Shown here: one piece after another, positions 26,973-36,256 of the stretch
Position numbering within the stretch: position 1 is the first letter of the stretch
Layout of the letters: each line of letters starts with the position of its first letter
Assembly: GCA_023246715.1 (NCBI GenBank)
Contig: JAHFHZ010000001.1
Coordinates: forward strand, 1 to 48,570
DNA: 48,570 nucleotides
Source: Candidatus Magasanikiibacteriota bacterium
GTDB lineage: Bacteria > Patescibacteriota > Patescibacteriia > Magasanikbacterales > GWA2-37-8
Direction: 5' to 3'
Position numbers and translations under genes: made by a program
Notes under the pieces: model-generated
Told to the model about the DNA's origin: nothing
The model's input: the letters and a program-made list of their open reading frames with translations, nothing else
Database searches by the model: none

Positions 26973-26981
26973 TGGTATACT
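26973..26981 (+). promoter_or_regulatory. Extended -10 promoter for the EamA gene
   Basis: TGG-TATACT upstream of ATG 26991. Confidence 0.55.
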
Positions 26982-26990
26982 GAAGGCGTT

Positions 26991-27917
26991 ATGTATCTTG
27001 TTATTGCTTTCAGCGGCTTTGTATTGCTGGCCCTGGTGGGTATTCTGGATAAAAGTATTTTACAAAAGACACTGCATCGGCCAGTGTTGTTTGTTTTTTA
27101 TTCGACGATTTTTGTTTTACCAATTTTGCTTCTGGCGCCGTTTGGCGCGGGGGTTTTGGCTACTGGTTTGCATTGGTTTCTGGCGGCTGTTTCGGGCGTG
27201 GCGTTTGGCCTGGCGCTCTGGGCAACGTATATCGCTATTCACGAAAGCGAAGTAAGCCATGCCGGGCCGCTCATTGGCGCGGCCACGCCTTTTTTTGTTT
27301 TGATTTTAAGCAGGTATTTTTTAGGCGAAGTGGTTACGTTTCGTCAGCAAATCGGGATCGCGGTATTAATCGTCGGATCGCTGTTGATTGCTCTGGAAAA
27401 AAGCCGACGGCATAATGGCTGGCACCGGGGAATGCTCTGGGGAATTCTGGCGGGGTTGGCTTTCGCAATTTCGCACGTTACGGCCAAGTACATTTATGAT
27501 CTGTACGGTTTTTATACCGGGTTTGTGTACACGCGCGGAGCGATGGGTCTTTTTGGAGCCGCTCTTTTATTGTGGCCTGGTGTGTTGACGGCGCTCCGGC
27601 GAAAAAAACCGGCGGTAATAGCCGCGCAACACTTGCCGCGCGCCAGTGATCCCGGAGCAGGAAAATTTTTGATTATTGTTGTAGATAAGGTGCTGGGGGT
27701 AATTGGCGTTATTTTGGTGCAGTATGCCACGGCGATTGGCAGCGTATCGCTGGTAAACGCTTTAAACGGGGTGCAGTACGCGGTTTTGGTGGTATTGGTG
27801 GCGATTTTTTCTAAATTTTATCCGAAACTTTTTAAAGAAACCTATTCCCGGCATGAGTTAGCGCAAGAAATTATGGCGATTGCCTTGATTATCACGGGTG
27901 TTGGTTTATTGGTTTAA
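26991..27917 (+). CDS. EamA/DMT-family transporter
   Basis: Two repeated hydrophobic halves; SEVSHAGPLIGAATPFFVLILSRYFLGE. Confidence 0.8.
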   Translation: MYLVIAFSGFVLLALVGILDKSILQKTLHRPVLFVFYSTIFVLPILLLAPFGAGVLATGLHWFLAAVSGVAFGLALWATYIAIHESEVSHAGPLIGAATPFFVLILSRYFLGEVVTFRQQIGIAVLIVGSLLIALEKSRRHNGWHRGMLWGILAGLAFAISHVTAKYIYDLYGFYTGFVYTRGAMGLFGAALLLWPGVLTALRRKKPAVIAAQHLPRASDPGAGKFLIIVVDKVLGVIGVILVQYATAIGSVSLVNALNGVQYAVLVVLVAIFSKFYPKLFKETYSRHELAQEIMAIALIITGVGLLV

Positions 27918-27931
27918 TATAACAAGTTTTT

Positions 27932-28945
27932 ATGCCGAGCAGACAGTTTGTGTTGCGTCGTATACCTATGTTAATTGTTCTTTCGGTTATTTTAGTACTG
28001 ACGGCCTTGATTATTGTGGGATTGCGCAGAGTGCCACGCCAGGCTGTTTTTTTTGGAGCTAGCTTTAGCCCGGCTTACGCCCGCTATTTAGGGCTCGACG
28101 CGCGCGCGGCGTTTAAGCGTGTGATTGGAGAGTGGGGATTTACCTATGTGCGTTTGCCGGTGGATTGGGATGATTTAGAACCGCTGCCAGGGCAGGTACG
28201 CTGGGATGAAATCGACTGGTATATGGACGAAGCGGGCAAGGCCGGTGTTAAAGTTGTTTTGGTGATTGGGCAAAAAACTCCGCGGTGGCCGGAATGCCAT
28301 TTGCCGAGTTGGCTCGACAGCGTGCCGCAGAGCGAGCACCCGGCTCGTTTGGCTGGGTATATGCGCGCGGTGGTGGAACGATATCGGACGCACCCGGCGT
28401 TGGATTTTTGGCAGGTAGAGAACGAACCTTTTTTAGCCTTTGGCAAATGCCCGCCAACCACTGTTAATCAACTACATACCGAAATCGAAGCTGTACAGCA
28501 GCTTGATTCTCAGCATTTGGTTTTGGTTTCGGATAGTGGCGAATTGAGTCTCTGGCGTAAAACTGCCCGAGCGGCGGATTTGTTTGGTACCACGGTCTAC
28601 CGCACGGTGTGGAATAAACGGCTGGGGTATTTTAAATATGATTGGCTGCCGGCGGCCTGGTACCGGCTACGTTTGGCGATGCATGGGCGTGAAGCGCAAA
28701 CGGCGTATGTGATGGAATTGCAGGCGGAGCCCTGGATTCCTAATAGCCCGATCGCGGAGGTGCCGTTGAAGGAACAATACCGTTCGTTTAACTTAGCTCG
28801 TTTTGATCAGAACGTGGCGTATGCGCGAGCGATTGGTTTCCCCCGGGCCTATTTGTGGGGGGCGGAATGGTGGTTTTGGCTCGAACAAAATTATGGCCTA
28901 GTTGATTTTGGCGCCAAAGCAGCGCAGTTACCCAAAGGGAAGTAA
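27932..28945 (+). CDS. Glycoside hydrolase, clan-A (TIM barrel)-like, membrane anchored
   Basis: FTYVRLPVDWDDLEPLPGQVRWDEIDWYMDEAGKAGVKVVLVIG...LDFWQVENEPF. Confidence 0.75.
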   Translation: MPSRQFVLRRIPMLIVLSVILVLTALIIVGLRRVPRQAVFFGASFSPAYARYLGLDARAAFKRVIGEWGFTYVRLPVDWDDLEPLPGQVRWDEIDWYMDEAGKAGVKVVLVIGQKTPRWPECHLPSWLDSVPQSEHPARLAGYMRAVVERYRTHPALDFWQVENEPFLAFGKCPPTTVNQLHTEIEAVQQLDSQHLVLVSDSGELSLWRKTARAADLFGTTVYRTVWNKRLGYFKYDWLPAAWYRLRLAMHGREAQTAYVMELQAEPWIPNSPIAEVPLKEQYRSFNLARFDQNVAYARAIGFPRAYLWGAEWWFWLEQNYGLVDFGAKAAQLPKGK

Positions 28946-28994
28946 ACGAATTGACTAATATCCTGAATTTGTTTAGGATAGTATTCGTTTGAAA

Positions 28995-29068
28995 GCACGC
29001 CTAGCTCAGTTGGTTAGAGCACCTCGTTTACACCGAGGGGGTCAGGGGTTCGAATCCCTTGGCGTGCA
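28995..29068 (+). tRNA. tRNA-Val (anticodon TAC), CCA not encoded
   Basis: GCACGCC...GGCGTGC acceptor; CCTCG-TTTACAC-CGAGG anticodon arm; GGTTCGAATCCC T-arm. Confidence 0.95.
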
Positions 29069-29104
29069 CAAATACAAAGAGGCCCAAATGGCCTCTTTGT
29101 ATTT
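29069..29104 (+). terminator. Hairpin after tRNA-Val
   Basis: CAAATACAAAGAGGCC-caaat-GGCCTCTTTGTATTTG, 16-bp perfect stem. Confidence 0.75.
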
Positions 29105-29218
29105 GTGTGTTTGCAGGTTGGATTCGAACGGGAAAGGGTGAAAACGGAAGTTTTCACTTGCTGAGGAAAGGCTTTGGAAAACCCGAAGGTTTTCCAACGA
29201 GGAGCGCAGCGACGATTT

Positions 29219-29246
29219 CGAGTCCCTTGGCGTGCACAAATACAAA
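29219..29246 (+). repeat. Duplicate of the tRNA-Val 3' end
   Basis: CGAGTCCCTTGGCGTGCACAAATACAAA versus CGAATCCCTTGGCGTGCACAAATACAAA at 29051-29078 (1 mismatch in 28). Confidence 0.9.
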
Positions 29247-29331
29247 CAGTCAACGTTAACCTGTTTGTTTTTTTGTTTTTAAAAATCAATCAATTGCCCC
29301 GAACGATAATTTCTTATATACTATCGAGAGA

Positions 29332-30429
29332 TTGATTTATTTTTTCATGAAAAAAGAAACTCCGGTTGTTTTGCACCAAGGTACTTATAAGCGCACCGCC
29401 ACTACCGCCGAGGCGGTGTTTATGATTACGGGTATGACAATCGGGGCGGGGGTGTTGGGGTTGCCCTACGCGATTGAACAAGCTGGGTTGTTGTTTGGTC
29501 TCGGAGCGATTGTGTTGGTTGGTATTTTGGTATTGGTGTTGAACCTGATGATTGCCCGGGTGGCGGTGCAGACCCGACGGTCGCTCCAATTGCCGGGCTT
29601 GGTGGGGGTGTACCTGGGCAAACCGGCGCAGGTAGTGTTGTCGATTTTAATTGTTGCTTCGTCACTCGGGACTCTTTTGGCATATATTGTCGGCGAGGGC
29701 CAGGCGTTAACCGCGTTGTCTGGCCGGGGCACTCCGTTTGTGTGGAGCATCGTTTTTTGGCTGGTTGGTGCGGCCCTGGTCTGGGGCGGGTTGCAGCGCG
29801 TTAAAACCGCGGAAAAAATTTTGAGCAGCGTGGTGATGGTTTTGGTTGTCACTCTGTCGATAGCGTTATTGCCCGAGCTATCTAGCCTGAATTTAACAGT
29901 GTTTGAGCCGGGGCGCCTTTTGTTTCCCTGGGGGGTTATTTTGTTCGCCCTGCATGGCTCACCGGCCATTGCCGAAGCCCACGCCTTGTTGCCGGGGCAA
30001 ACTAAACGTTTTCGGCGAGCGGTGATTGTTGGCACTTTGCTGCCTTTATTGATTTATTTATTTTTTACCCTCGCTGTTGTAGGAACATTCGGCGCTTTAA
30101 CGCCAGAAATCGCTACCACTGGCTTAGGGGTACTGCTTGGCAGACCAGCAGCCATTGCCGGGAATATTTTTGCCGTGTTGGCGATGAGTACCGGTTTTAT
30201 GGGGCTCGCCACGGCGCTTAAGCAAAGTTTGGTGTGGGATAGCGGAATCCCCAAACGTTGGGCAAAAATGTTTGTCTTGGGGGTTCCGATTATACTTTTT
30301 TTGGTTGGCATTCGCGGATTTATCGGTATTTTGCAGGTGGTGGGTGGAGTGTTTATTTCTCTTGAAATTTTGTTGATGACATTCGTGTATATAGTCGCCC
30401 GGCGGCGGCAGGGCCGGATCCATAAATAG
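29332..30429 (+). CDS. Amino-acid permease (HAAAP/SLC38-like)
   Basis: AEAVFMITGMTIGAGVLGLPYAIEQAG...; ~11 TM segments. Confidence 0.85.
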   Translation: MIYFFMKKETPVVLHQGTYKRTATTAEAVFMITGMTIGAGVLGLPYAIEQAGLLFGLGAIVLVGILVLVLNLMIARVAVQTRRSLQLPGLVGVYLGKPAQVVLSILIVASSLGTLLAYIVGEGQALTALSGRGTPFVWSIVFWLVGAALVWGGLQRVKTAEKILSSVVMVLVVTLSIALLPELSSLNLTVFEPGRLLFPWGVILFALHGSPAIAEAHALLPGQTKRFRRAVIVGTLLPLLIYLFFTLAVVGTFGALTPEIATTGLGVLLGRPAAIAGNIFAVLAMSTGFMGLATALKQSLVWDSGIPKRWAKMFVLGVPIILFLVGIRGFIGILQVVGGVFISLEILLMTFVYIVARRRQGRIHK

Positions 30430-30766
30430 AGTTTAAACACAAAATCGACCTTCCCTTTATTTTTAAACTTTAGAAACAGGCGGAGGCGTATCCGGCCAAG
30501 GTGAGACTAACCAGTAAATGGGTCCATGGTTTCATGGGTCGAATTTCGTGTTTTTTGGAGCTCACTTGAGTTTTTAGGTGAAGGGTGCTATAGTGCCTCA
30601 TAGCCTTGGGGCTATTGAAGATGGTGGAGGTTGTTGGTTGATGTATTGCTTGGTTAGCTGAGCGGTTATTGGTCAACAATTTTCTTCCCGAAAGCGGGAT
30701 GCCTATCTTCTTTCAGAGTGCATCATTGGTTAAATTGATTTTATTTTGTTATTTTTATTTTTTGGT

Positions 30767-31915
30767 ATGGCGGAAAATTTTATTTTTACTTCGGAGTCGG
30801 TGACGGAGGGGCATCCGGATAAAATTTGCGATCAAATTTCGGACGCGGTGTTGGATGCGCTTTTAAAACAGGATAACAAATCCCGCGTGGCGGTGGAGAG
30901 TTTCACCACCACCGGTTTGGTAATCGTGGCTGGTGAAGTTAAAACGACTGGCTACGTGGATGTACAAAAAATAGTACGTGAGGTTTTGCAAACGATTGGA
31001 TATAGTGACCCGGCATACGGCATTGACCATGAACATGCCGGGGTGCTCGTTTCGATTCACGAGCAATCGGGGGATATTAACCAGGGCGTTGACCGTGGCA
31101 ATATTGAGGAGCAAGGGGCAGGGGATCAGGGATTGATGTTTGGTTATGCCTGCAATGAAACGCCGGAATTGATGCCGCTGCCGATTATGTTGGCCCACCA
31201 GTTGGCCCGTCGTTTGGCGGAGGTGCGCAAAACCGGCGTGTTGCCGTATTTGCGGCCGGACGGCAAAACGCAAGTGGCGGTTGAGTATGTTGATGGCAAG
31301 CCAACGCGGCTTAAAAATGTGATTGTAGCCGCTCAGCATCATGAGACGGTTGAATTGGAACAACTGCGCTCCGAAGTGTTGGAGCAGGTGATTAAACCAA
31401 TTTGTGGTAAGTATATTGACGCCGAAACCGATTTTCATATTAACATGACCGGCCGATTTGTGGTTGGAGGCCCGCAAGGTGATACAGGATTAACCGGCCG
31501 AAAGATTATCGTAGATACGTATGGCGGCATGGGTCGGCATGGTGGCGGGTGTTTTTCGGGCAAGGACCCCTCTAAAGTGGATCGTTCCGGAGCGTACATG
31601 GCGCGTTACGTGGCCAAAAATATTGTGGCGGCCGGATTAGCGGAACGCTGCGAAGTGCAGGTGGCGTATGTGATAGGTAAGGCCGAGCCTACCAGTGTGA
31701 ACGTGAATACGTTTGGTACTGGATCGGTAAGTGATGAAAAATTAGTAGCCGCGGTTTTGGAAATATTTGATTTTCGGCCGGGCAAAATTATCGAACATTT
31801 GGGTTTGCTCCAGCCTATATATCGCCCCTCGGCCGTGTATGGCCATTTTGGACGCACTGAGTTCCCGTGGGAAAAAACAGATCAGGCGGTCCAGCTACAG
31901 CGTGCCGTGAAGTAA
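30767..31915 (+). CDS. metK: S-adenosylmethionine synthetase
   Basis: [77 protein letters not shown]. Confidence 0.97.
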   Translation: MAENFIFTSESVTEGHPDKICDQISDAVLDALLKQDNKSRVAVESFTTTGLVIVAGEVKTTGYVDVQKIVREVLQTIGYSDPAYGIDHEHAGVLVSIHEQSGDINQGVDRGNIEEQGAGDQGLMFGYACNETPELMPLPIMLAHQLARRLAEVRKTGVLPYLRPDGKTQVAVEYVDGKPTRLKNVIVAAQHHETVELEQLRSEVLEQVIKPICGKYIDAETDFHINMTGRFVVGGPQGDTGLTGRKIIVDTYGGMGRHGGGCFSGKDPSKVDRSGAYMARYVAKNIVAAGLAERCEVQVAYVIGKAEPTSVNVNTFGTGSVSDEKLVAAVLEIFDFRPGKIIEHLGLLQPIYRPSAVYGHFGRTEFPWEKTDQAVQLQRAVK

Positions 31916-31931
31916 AATCTTTAAAAAATAA

Positions 31932-31957
31932 AAGAGCCCTTTGAGAAGGGCTCTTTT
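31932..31957. terminator. Bidirectional terminator
   Basis: AGAGCCCT-ttgaga-AGGGCTCTTTTT between convergent genes. Confidence 0.85.
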
Positions 31958-31978
31958 TGCGTCTTGATCAGGCTGCTT

Positions 31979-32860
31979 TTATTTCAGCAGGTCCTTTACC
32001 CAGATGCCGGTAATTGAGGTAGCTTCGTTGAGCTGAATACCGTAGGCGGAAATTCTGTCGCCAACGGCGAAGTCCCCAAGCGTTAAAACGTTCCATTCTT
32101 TGCCAAAGAAGTGGGTTTTGGCGGTAGTGATTGTATAGATCACACCCTTACCATTGGTAAGTGTCAGGCTGGTGTCGGTTTTAGCGGTGAGTGTACCGTT
32201 AATGGTAACGGGATGGAGCCGGACAACAATATTTACTGATTTGGCGGTAATGGTTTTGTTGGCTTTGTCCCAAACTCCTTCCACGCGCACGGTTGCTCCG
32301 GCAACCAGATCAGCACTCGTTGTGGGTTGGCCGTTCTTTTTAAACGTTGTGCTGGCCGTGGTGTTAACTGTTTGTAAGCCCCGTTCGCGCGTTTGCAACG
32401 CGAAGCTGGTGCCAGTCACGGAAACGACCGTGCCGTTAAAGTTTTCATTGCGAATTTGGATTGACTCGTCGCGGATAAGAGCGGCGCTCACTGTTGTTCC
32501 CTCGATAGCTCCGTAAACGGATAACACGTGATTAATTTTTATTTCGCCTAAAGTCAACGGCAAGCCGAAGCGGCCAATAATTTTTGCTTTGGAAGCATCA
32601 ATGGTATATGCCATGCCATTTTCGCCAGCAATGGTTATGGTGGAGCTGCTCATGCTGGTTACCGTGCCATTTACCGTTTTGAATTGTTTTTTGAGCAGCC
32701 TGTTTTCGATCTTGATTTCTTTGGTGATTTTATTTTTTAACTCTCCCAGATGCAGGCCATTGTTATTTTTGTCTCGATTAGATTGAGCTAAAGCGAAACC
32801 GCTGGGCAAGAGCAGGGAAAGCATCGTGGCCAAAGCAATAAGCTTAGAAGTATTTTTCAT
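31979..32860 (-). CDS. DUF5666-like repeat protein, secreted
   Basis: Signal peptide; repeated VNGTVTSMSSSTITIAGENGMAYTIDASKAKI... modules. Confidence 0.7.
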   Translation of the reverse strand: MKNTSKLIALATMLSLLLPSGFALAQSNRDKNNNGLHLGELKNKITKEIKIENRLLKKQFKTVNGTVTSMSSSTITIAGENGMAYTIDASKAKIIGRFGLPLTLGEIKINHVLSVYGAIEGTTVSAALIRDESIQIRNENFNGTVVSVTGTSFALQTRERGLQTVNTTASTTFKKNGQPTTSADLVAGATVRVEGVWDKANKTITAKSVNIVVRLHPVTINGTLTAKTDTSLTLTNGKGVIYTITTAKTHFFGKEWNVLTLGDFAVGDRISAYGIQLNEATSITGIWVKDLLK

Positions 32861-32973
32861 ATGATTCTTTAATAGTTAATTTTTAACTGTTTTAGCCGAC
32901 CTTTAAGGGTGTTTCTAGCTTTGTATACACGGTTTTTGGTTAAAGGTTACAAGTTGTTTAGATGGCAAAATCA

Positions 32974-32995
32974 AAACAGCCCCGCAGGGCTGTTG
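32974..32995. terminator. Hairpin terminator
   Basis: AACAGCCC-cgca-GGGCTGTT. Confidence 0.6.
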
Positions 32996-33011
32996 AGAAG
33001 GCAAAAGAGGT

Positions 33012-34787
33012 TTATTGCACTATCGCGCCGGCGCGGAATCCTCGGTCGTTGTTTTCGAGCACATTGCTAAGGCGGCCGCCAGACAGGTTAAATGTTTTTT
33101 CGACCGCTTGATCGGTTGCGGAGAAAGTGCTGTCGGTTACCAGAGTGAGTGTTTTGCCGATTTGGTTTGGGGTCGGCGTTACGCTTACTTCAAAGTAAAT
33201 ACCGGTAGTGCTGTGGGCAGGTAAGGTGTTGTGCTGCCAGGTGATTTGATTAGTCACGGCGTTGTAAGTGGCTGGGTTGCCGATCGTAATGCTTTGTTTG
33301 CCGGTGAAGGTAACGCCTGGGGCGAGCGTAATAGTTAAGCGCGGGTTTTCTACGGGGTTGATGGTGTTAAAGGCTTCGGCAAAGATCCAATATTTAGTGG
33401 GCGCGCCAACTTCTGGCGGGAGAGGGCCGCGGCCCAATTGATCGCCTTCGGGGGTGAAGTAGCGAACGCGAGTGCGCCAGGTGACCTCGGTGGCCACGGG
33501 AAGGGAAATAGCGTTACCGGTGGAAGTAAAAATTTGTCCTTTTACACCGGGGCTTTCGGCCAAGATGGCTGGGGTTAGTTTGAGCACGCTGGAGTTTTCT
33601 GGGATGTTTCGGAATGAGTTGGCTAAAACGAGATTGAGAGTAAAAGTGTCGGTGCCGCCCGGATTACCATTAGATAGCGCGGTACGATGAGTTTTATCAA
33701 TCAATAAGGAGTTGCCTTCGAAACGCAAGCGATTTTCCCCGGCAGTTTTGGCTAGATTTAAGGCACCTTCCGTGGCGGTAACGCGGATTCGCAAATTGGT
33801 GAGCGAGAAACTACTATTATTTTTCCACGATATTTCAACTGGCAGGGTAGTGCCGGGCTCAATAAAGCGGCTTGTTGAAAGTGGTTTGAGGGTGATAGAA
33901 AAATCCGGCTTTAAAACTGTAAGGCTGGCTGCTCCGCCGCCTTGTGAAACCACGATGTTATTGGCCACAATTGCCGCGGACAGTTGTAGTTGGGTAGCGC
34001 CGCCGGCAGCGGGTGCTTTAATGGCACCCTGTAGAGTGGTTTTTTCACCAGCTTTTAAGGTGATGTTTTTTAACTTTTCCGCTGGGATCACTGGATCTCT
34101 CCAATTAGGTGAAAGTTGAATTTCGTTTAGATCTATTTTCCCACGATTTTCTAGGACGTACATAAAATTGACCGACTGACCCGGGAAAGTGGAGGTGGCG
34201 GACAGATTCAATTCGCCCTTGAGAATACTAGTGGGCAAGGTGATAAGGTAGGAAGAGAGCTTTGCTTCTTGGTTGTTATTGGACGTGGTATAGGCAAGCG
34301 TGGCGTATAGGTGAGTTTCTTCTTTGGGTGTTGCCCACAGTTGCCCGGAAACTTCGGCGCGCCCTTTAGCGCCCGGTTCTATTTGGCCGAGTGTAAAAAT
34401 AGAGTTATTGCTAAATGTTTTTTCGGATATTTTTTGGCGGTCCACCACAAAGCCATCAGGCAGGCGCAGGGCGAGGGTGGCGTTGTCGAGCCGTAGTTTG
34501 CTTCGATTTGTGTAGGTCACGGTGACGCGCACGTTCTCACCACTTTGGATGCGCGTGTCTCCGAGCGAAATTTGAATGTCAATTTGATCGGTAATACCCG
34601 GTTTCCAAAAGAAGAAAAACAAGCTGCTTCCGAGCATGATCAGCGCTGCGGCCAGCAGAAATAAATCAAAAATAAAAAGTTTTTTAGGGTGCCGGTACAC
34701 CGCGTGATAATGATGGTGATAGTGACTTTTGAAAAAAGCGTGGATCGCTTTAAACATAGATAATTTTAAAAACAAGTTGTTACCCAT
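33012..34787 (-). CDS. Membrane-anchored multi-Ig-like (DUF11/CARDB-type) surface protein
   Basis: N-terminal TM; repeated GENVRVTVTYTNRSKLRLDNATLALRLP...-type modules; probable start MGNNL. Confidence 0.7.
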   Translation of the reverse strand: MGNNLFLKLSMFKAIHAFFKSHYHHHYHAVYRHPKKLFIFDLFLLAAALIMLGSSLFFFFWKPGITDQIDIQISLGDTRIQSGENVRVTVTYTNRSKLRLDNATLALRLPDGFVVDRQKISEKTFSNNSIFTLGQIEPGAKGRAEVSGQLWATPKEETHLYATLAYTTSNNNQEAKLSSYLITLPTSILKGELNLSATSTFPGQSVNFMYVLENRGKIDLNEIQLSPNWRDPVIPAEKLKNITLKAGEKTTLQGAIKAPAAGGATQLQLSAAIVANNIVVSQGGGAASLTVLKPDFSITLKPLSTSRFIEPGTTLPVEISWKNNSSFSLTNLRIRVTATEGALNLAKTAGENRLRFEGNSLLIDKTHRTALSNGNPGGTDTFTLNLVLANSFRNIPENSSVLKLTPAILAESPGVKGQIFTSTGNAISLPVATEVTWRTRVRYFTPEGDQLGRGPLPPEVGAPTKYWIFAEAFNTINPVENPRLTITLAPGVTFTGKQSITIGNPATYNAVTNQITWQHNTLPAHSTTGIYFEVSVTPTPNQIGKTLTLVTDSTFSATDQAVEKTFNLSGGRLSNVLENNDRGFRAGAIVQ

Positions 34788-34837
34788 AGTATAGTTATTT
34801 TTACCCCTGATTGTCAAAAAAATCCCTAACTGTGGAA

Positions 34838-35245
34838 TTAGGGATTTTTGTTCGGGAGAGGAGTCGGTGGTGGGGCACTAGCAGGTTCGTTTGGTTTTTC
34901 GTTTTCTTCCGGATGGTTTGTCGGTTCGGCGGACGGGATTTTTTTAATAATTGACTTAGGATTAGGAGAAAAAAGGGGGTTGGAAATTTTCCATTTATCT
35001 ATAAATTGTCCAATACCACGTTTGGCCAGTTTATTGCGTAAAGTCGTGTGGTGCTGCGACCATTTGACTAAGCTTTCAAAGTTTAATTTATATCGCCCGC
35101 TCACCACGACATACGTTAGTTCCTGGGCCTTAATGGCCCGACGGATTGTTTGTGAGTTAACGCCAAATAGACGCGCTGCTTCGGAGATAGAAACACGGAT
35201 TAATTCTTTTGAATCAGTCTTTAATTGTGTGTTGGCCTCGGTCAT
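34838..35245 (-). CDS. HTH regulator (MerR/excisionase-type)
   Basis: RVSISEAARLFGVNSQTIRRAIKAQELTYVVVSGRYKLNFESLVKW. Confidence 0.8.
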   Translation of the reverse strand: MTEANTQLKTDSKELIRVSISEAARLFGVNSQTIRRAIKAQELTYVVVSGRYKLNFESLVKWSQHHTTLRNKLAKRGIGQFIDKWKISNPLFSPNPKSIIKKIPSAEPTNHPEENEKPNEPASAPPPTPLPNKNP

Positions 35246-35268
35246 AATTGTATATATTTGTTTAGACA

Positions 35269-35297
35269 AGTATAGCAATTTAGGCCTATATTGTCAA
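35269..35297 (-). promoter_or_regulatory. Promoter of HTH regulator
   Basis: TTGACA-ATATAGGCCTAAATTGC-TATACT, 17-bp spacer. Confidence 0.8.
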
Positions 35298-35327
35298 TAT
35301 TTTAACTCAAAAATGGTTAATTTCTAT

Positions 35328-35437
35328 ATTTGTATACATTAGTCTATACAAATTATAACTTTTTAGCTCTTTTTTCTTATGTTTTATTAATATATTCTGG
35401 ATTTATAAATTGTATACAATATTGTATACAATTTATA
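35328..35437. promoter_or_regulatory. Operator-like inverted repeats
   Basis: ATTTGTATA-8-TATACAAAT (35328-35353) and 34-bp perfect palindrome TATAAATTGTATACAATATTGTATACAATTTATA (35404-35437). Confidence 0.7.
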
Positions 35438-35521
35438 TTTAACTTTTTCTTGCTCCTGCTGCTCCTGCTTATAGTAACTACTCTACTCAATTTTTAGCTT
35501 TTAAAAATTACCTTATTTTGT

Positions 35522-35550
35522 TTGACTGTGAACGTGTTTATTGGTATACT
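35522..35550 (+). promoter_or_regulatory. Promoter of sigma-factor operon
   Basis: TTGACT-17-TATACT. Confidence 0.8.
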
Positions 35551-35703
35551 AATTTGTAATTTAGCGCTGTAAATGAAGGGCCTTTAACCGGGCTTCTTTT
35601 AGCACTTTGGGTCTGAACTTCATTTTTATAGCACAATTTGTTGCGCCGAGATTTGATTGGTGTTGAGAGGTGTAACATTTATTCACTTTGTTCGTCTACT
35701 TTA

Positions 35704-36252
35704 ATGACTAGCATCTCTGAAAAAATTCTCCTGTACCGCGTACAGGTGCAACGAGATCCAGATGCTTTCGCGCAGCTGTATGATTCATATGTTACTCAGA
35801 TATATCGCTTTGTTTATTTCAAGGTGGGGGGTCATGAGGAAGCCGAAGACTTAACAGCCGAGGTTTTTTTAAAGGCCTGGAATTACATCCGGGAAAAACA
35901 GGAAGTCAAAAGTTTTAGTGGTCTGCTCTATCGCATCGCCAGAAATTGCATCATAGACTTGTATCGGGCAAAAAGTGTCCGGCCAGAAATAATGATGGGC
36001 GAGGCTGAACTTGAGGTGAGTGATCGGGGAGCTTGGTATGAAAAATTAACCATCCAAGTTGAACATGAACAGGCGATTAGCGCGCTCAAACGTTTAAAAG
36101 AAGAGTATCGAGAAATTTTAACGCTGCGATTCATTGATCAGTTGGAAATTCCTGAAATTGCTGAAATCACCCAGAAAGGCGCAGTAACAGTTCGCGTGAC
36201 ATTACATCGGGCGCTCAAGAAATTTAAAGAAATTTTAGAACAGAATCGTTAG
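35704..36252 (+). CDS. RNA polymerase sigma factor, sigma-70/ECF family
   Basis: FAQLYDSYVTQIYRFVYFKVGGHEEAEDLTAEVFLKAW...YREILTLRFIDQLEIPEIAEI. Confidence 0.93.
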   Translation: MTSISEKILLYRVQVQRDPDAFAQLYDSYVTQIYRFVYFKVGGHEEAEDLTAEVFLKAWNYIREKQEVKSFSGLLYRIARNCIIDLYRAKSVRPEIMMGEAELEVSDRGAWYEKLTIQVEHEQAISALKRLKEEYREILTLRFIDQLEIPEIAEITQKGAVTVRVTLHRALKKFKEILEQNR

Positions 36253-36256
36253 CTGA

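Noticed and set aside
29158-29185. CTGAGGA followed by GGAAAACC, superficially hammerhead-like
   Set aside because: No stem II with loop can form between the core elements; the segment is better explained by the TTGGAAAACC-cgaa-GGTTTTCCAA hairpin.
29014-29289. Minus-strand ORFs with CARQG/CTPRDSNP motifs
   Set aside because: Typical spurious ORFs antisense to tRNA genes and the duplicated tRNA 3' end.
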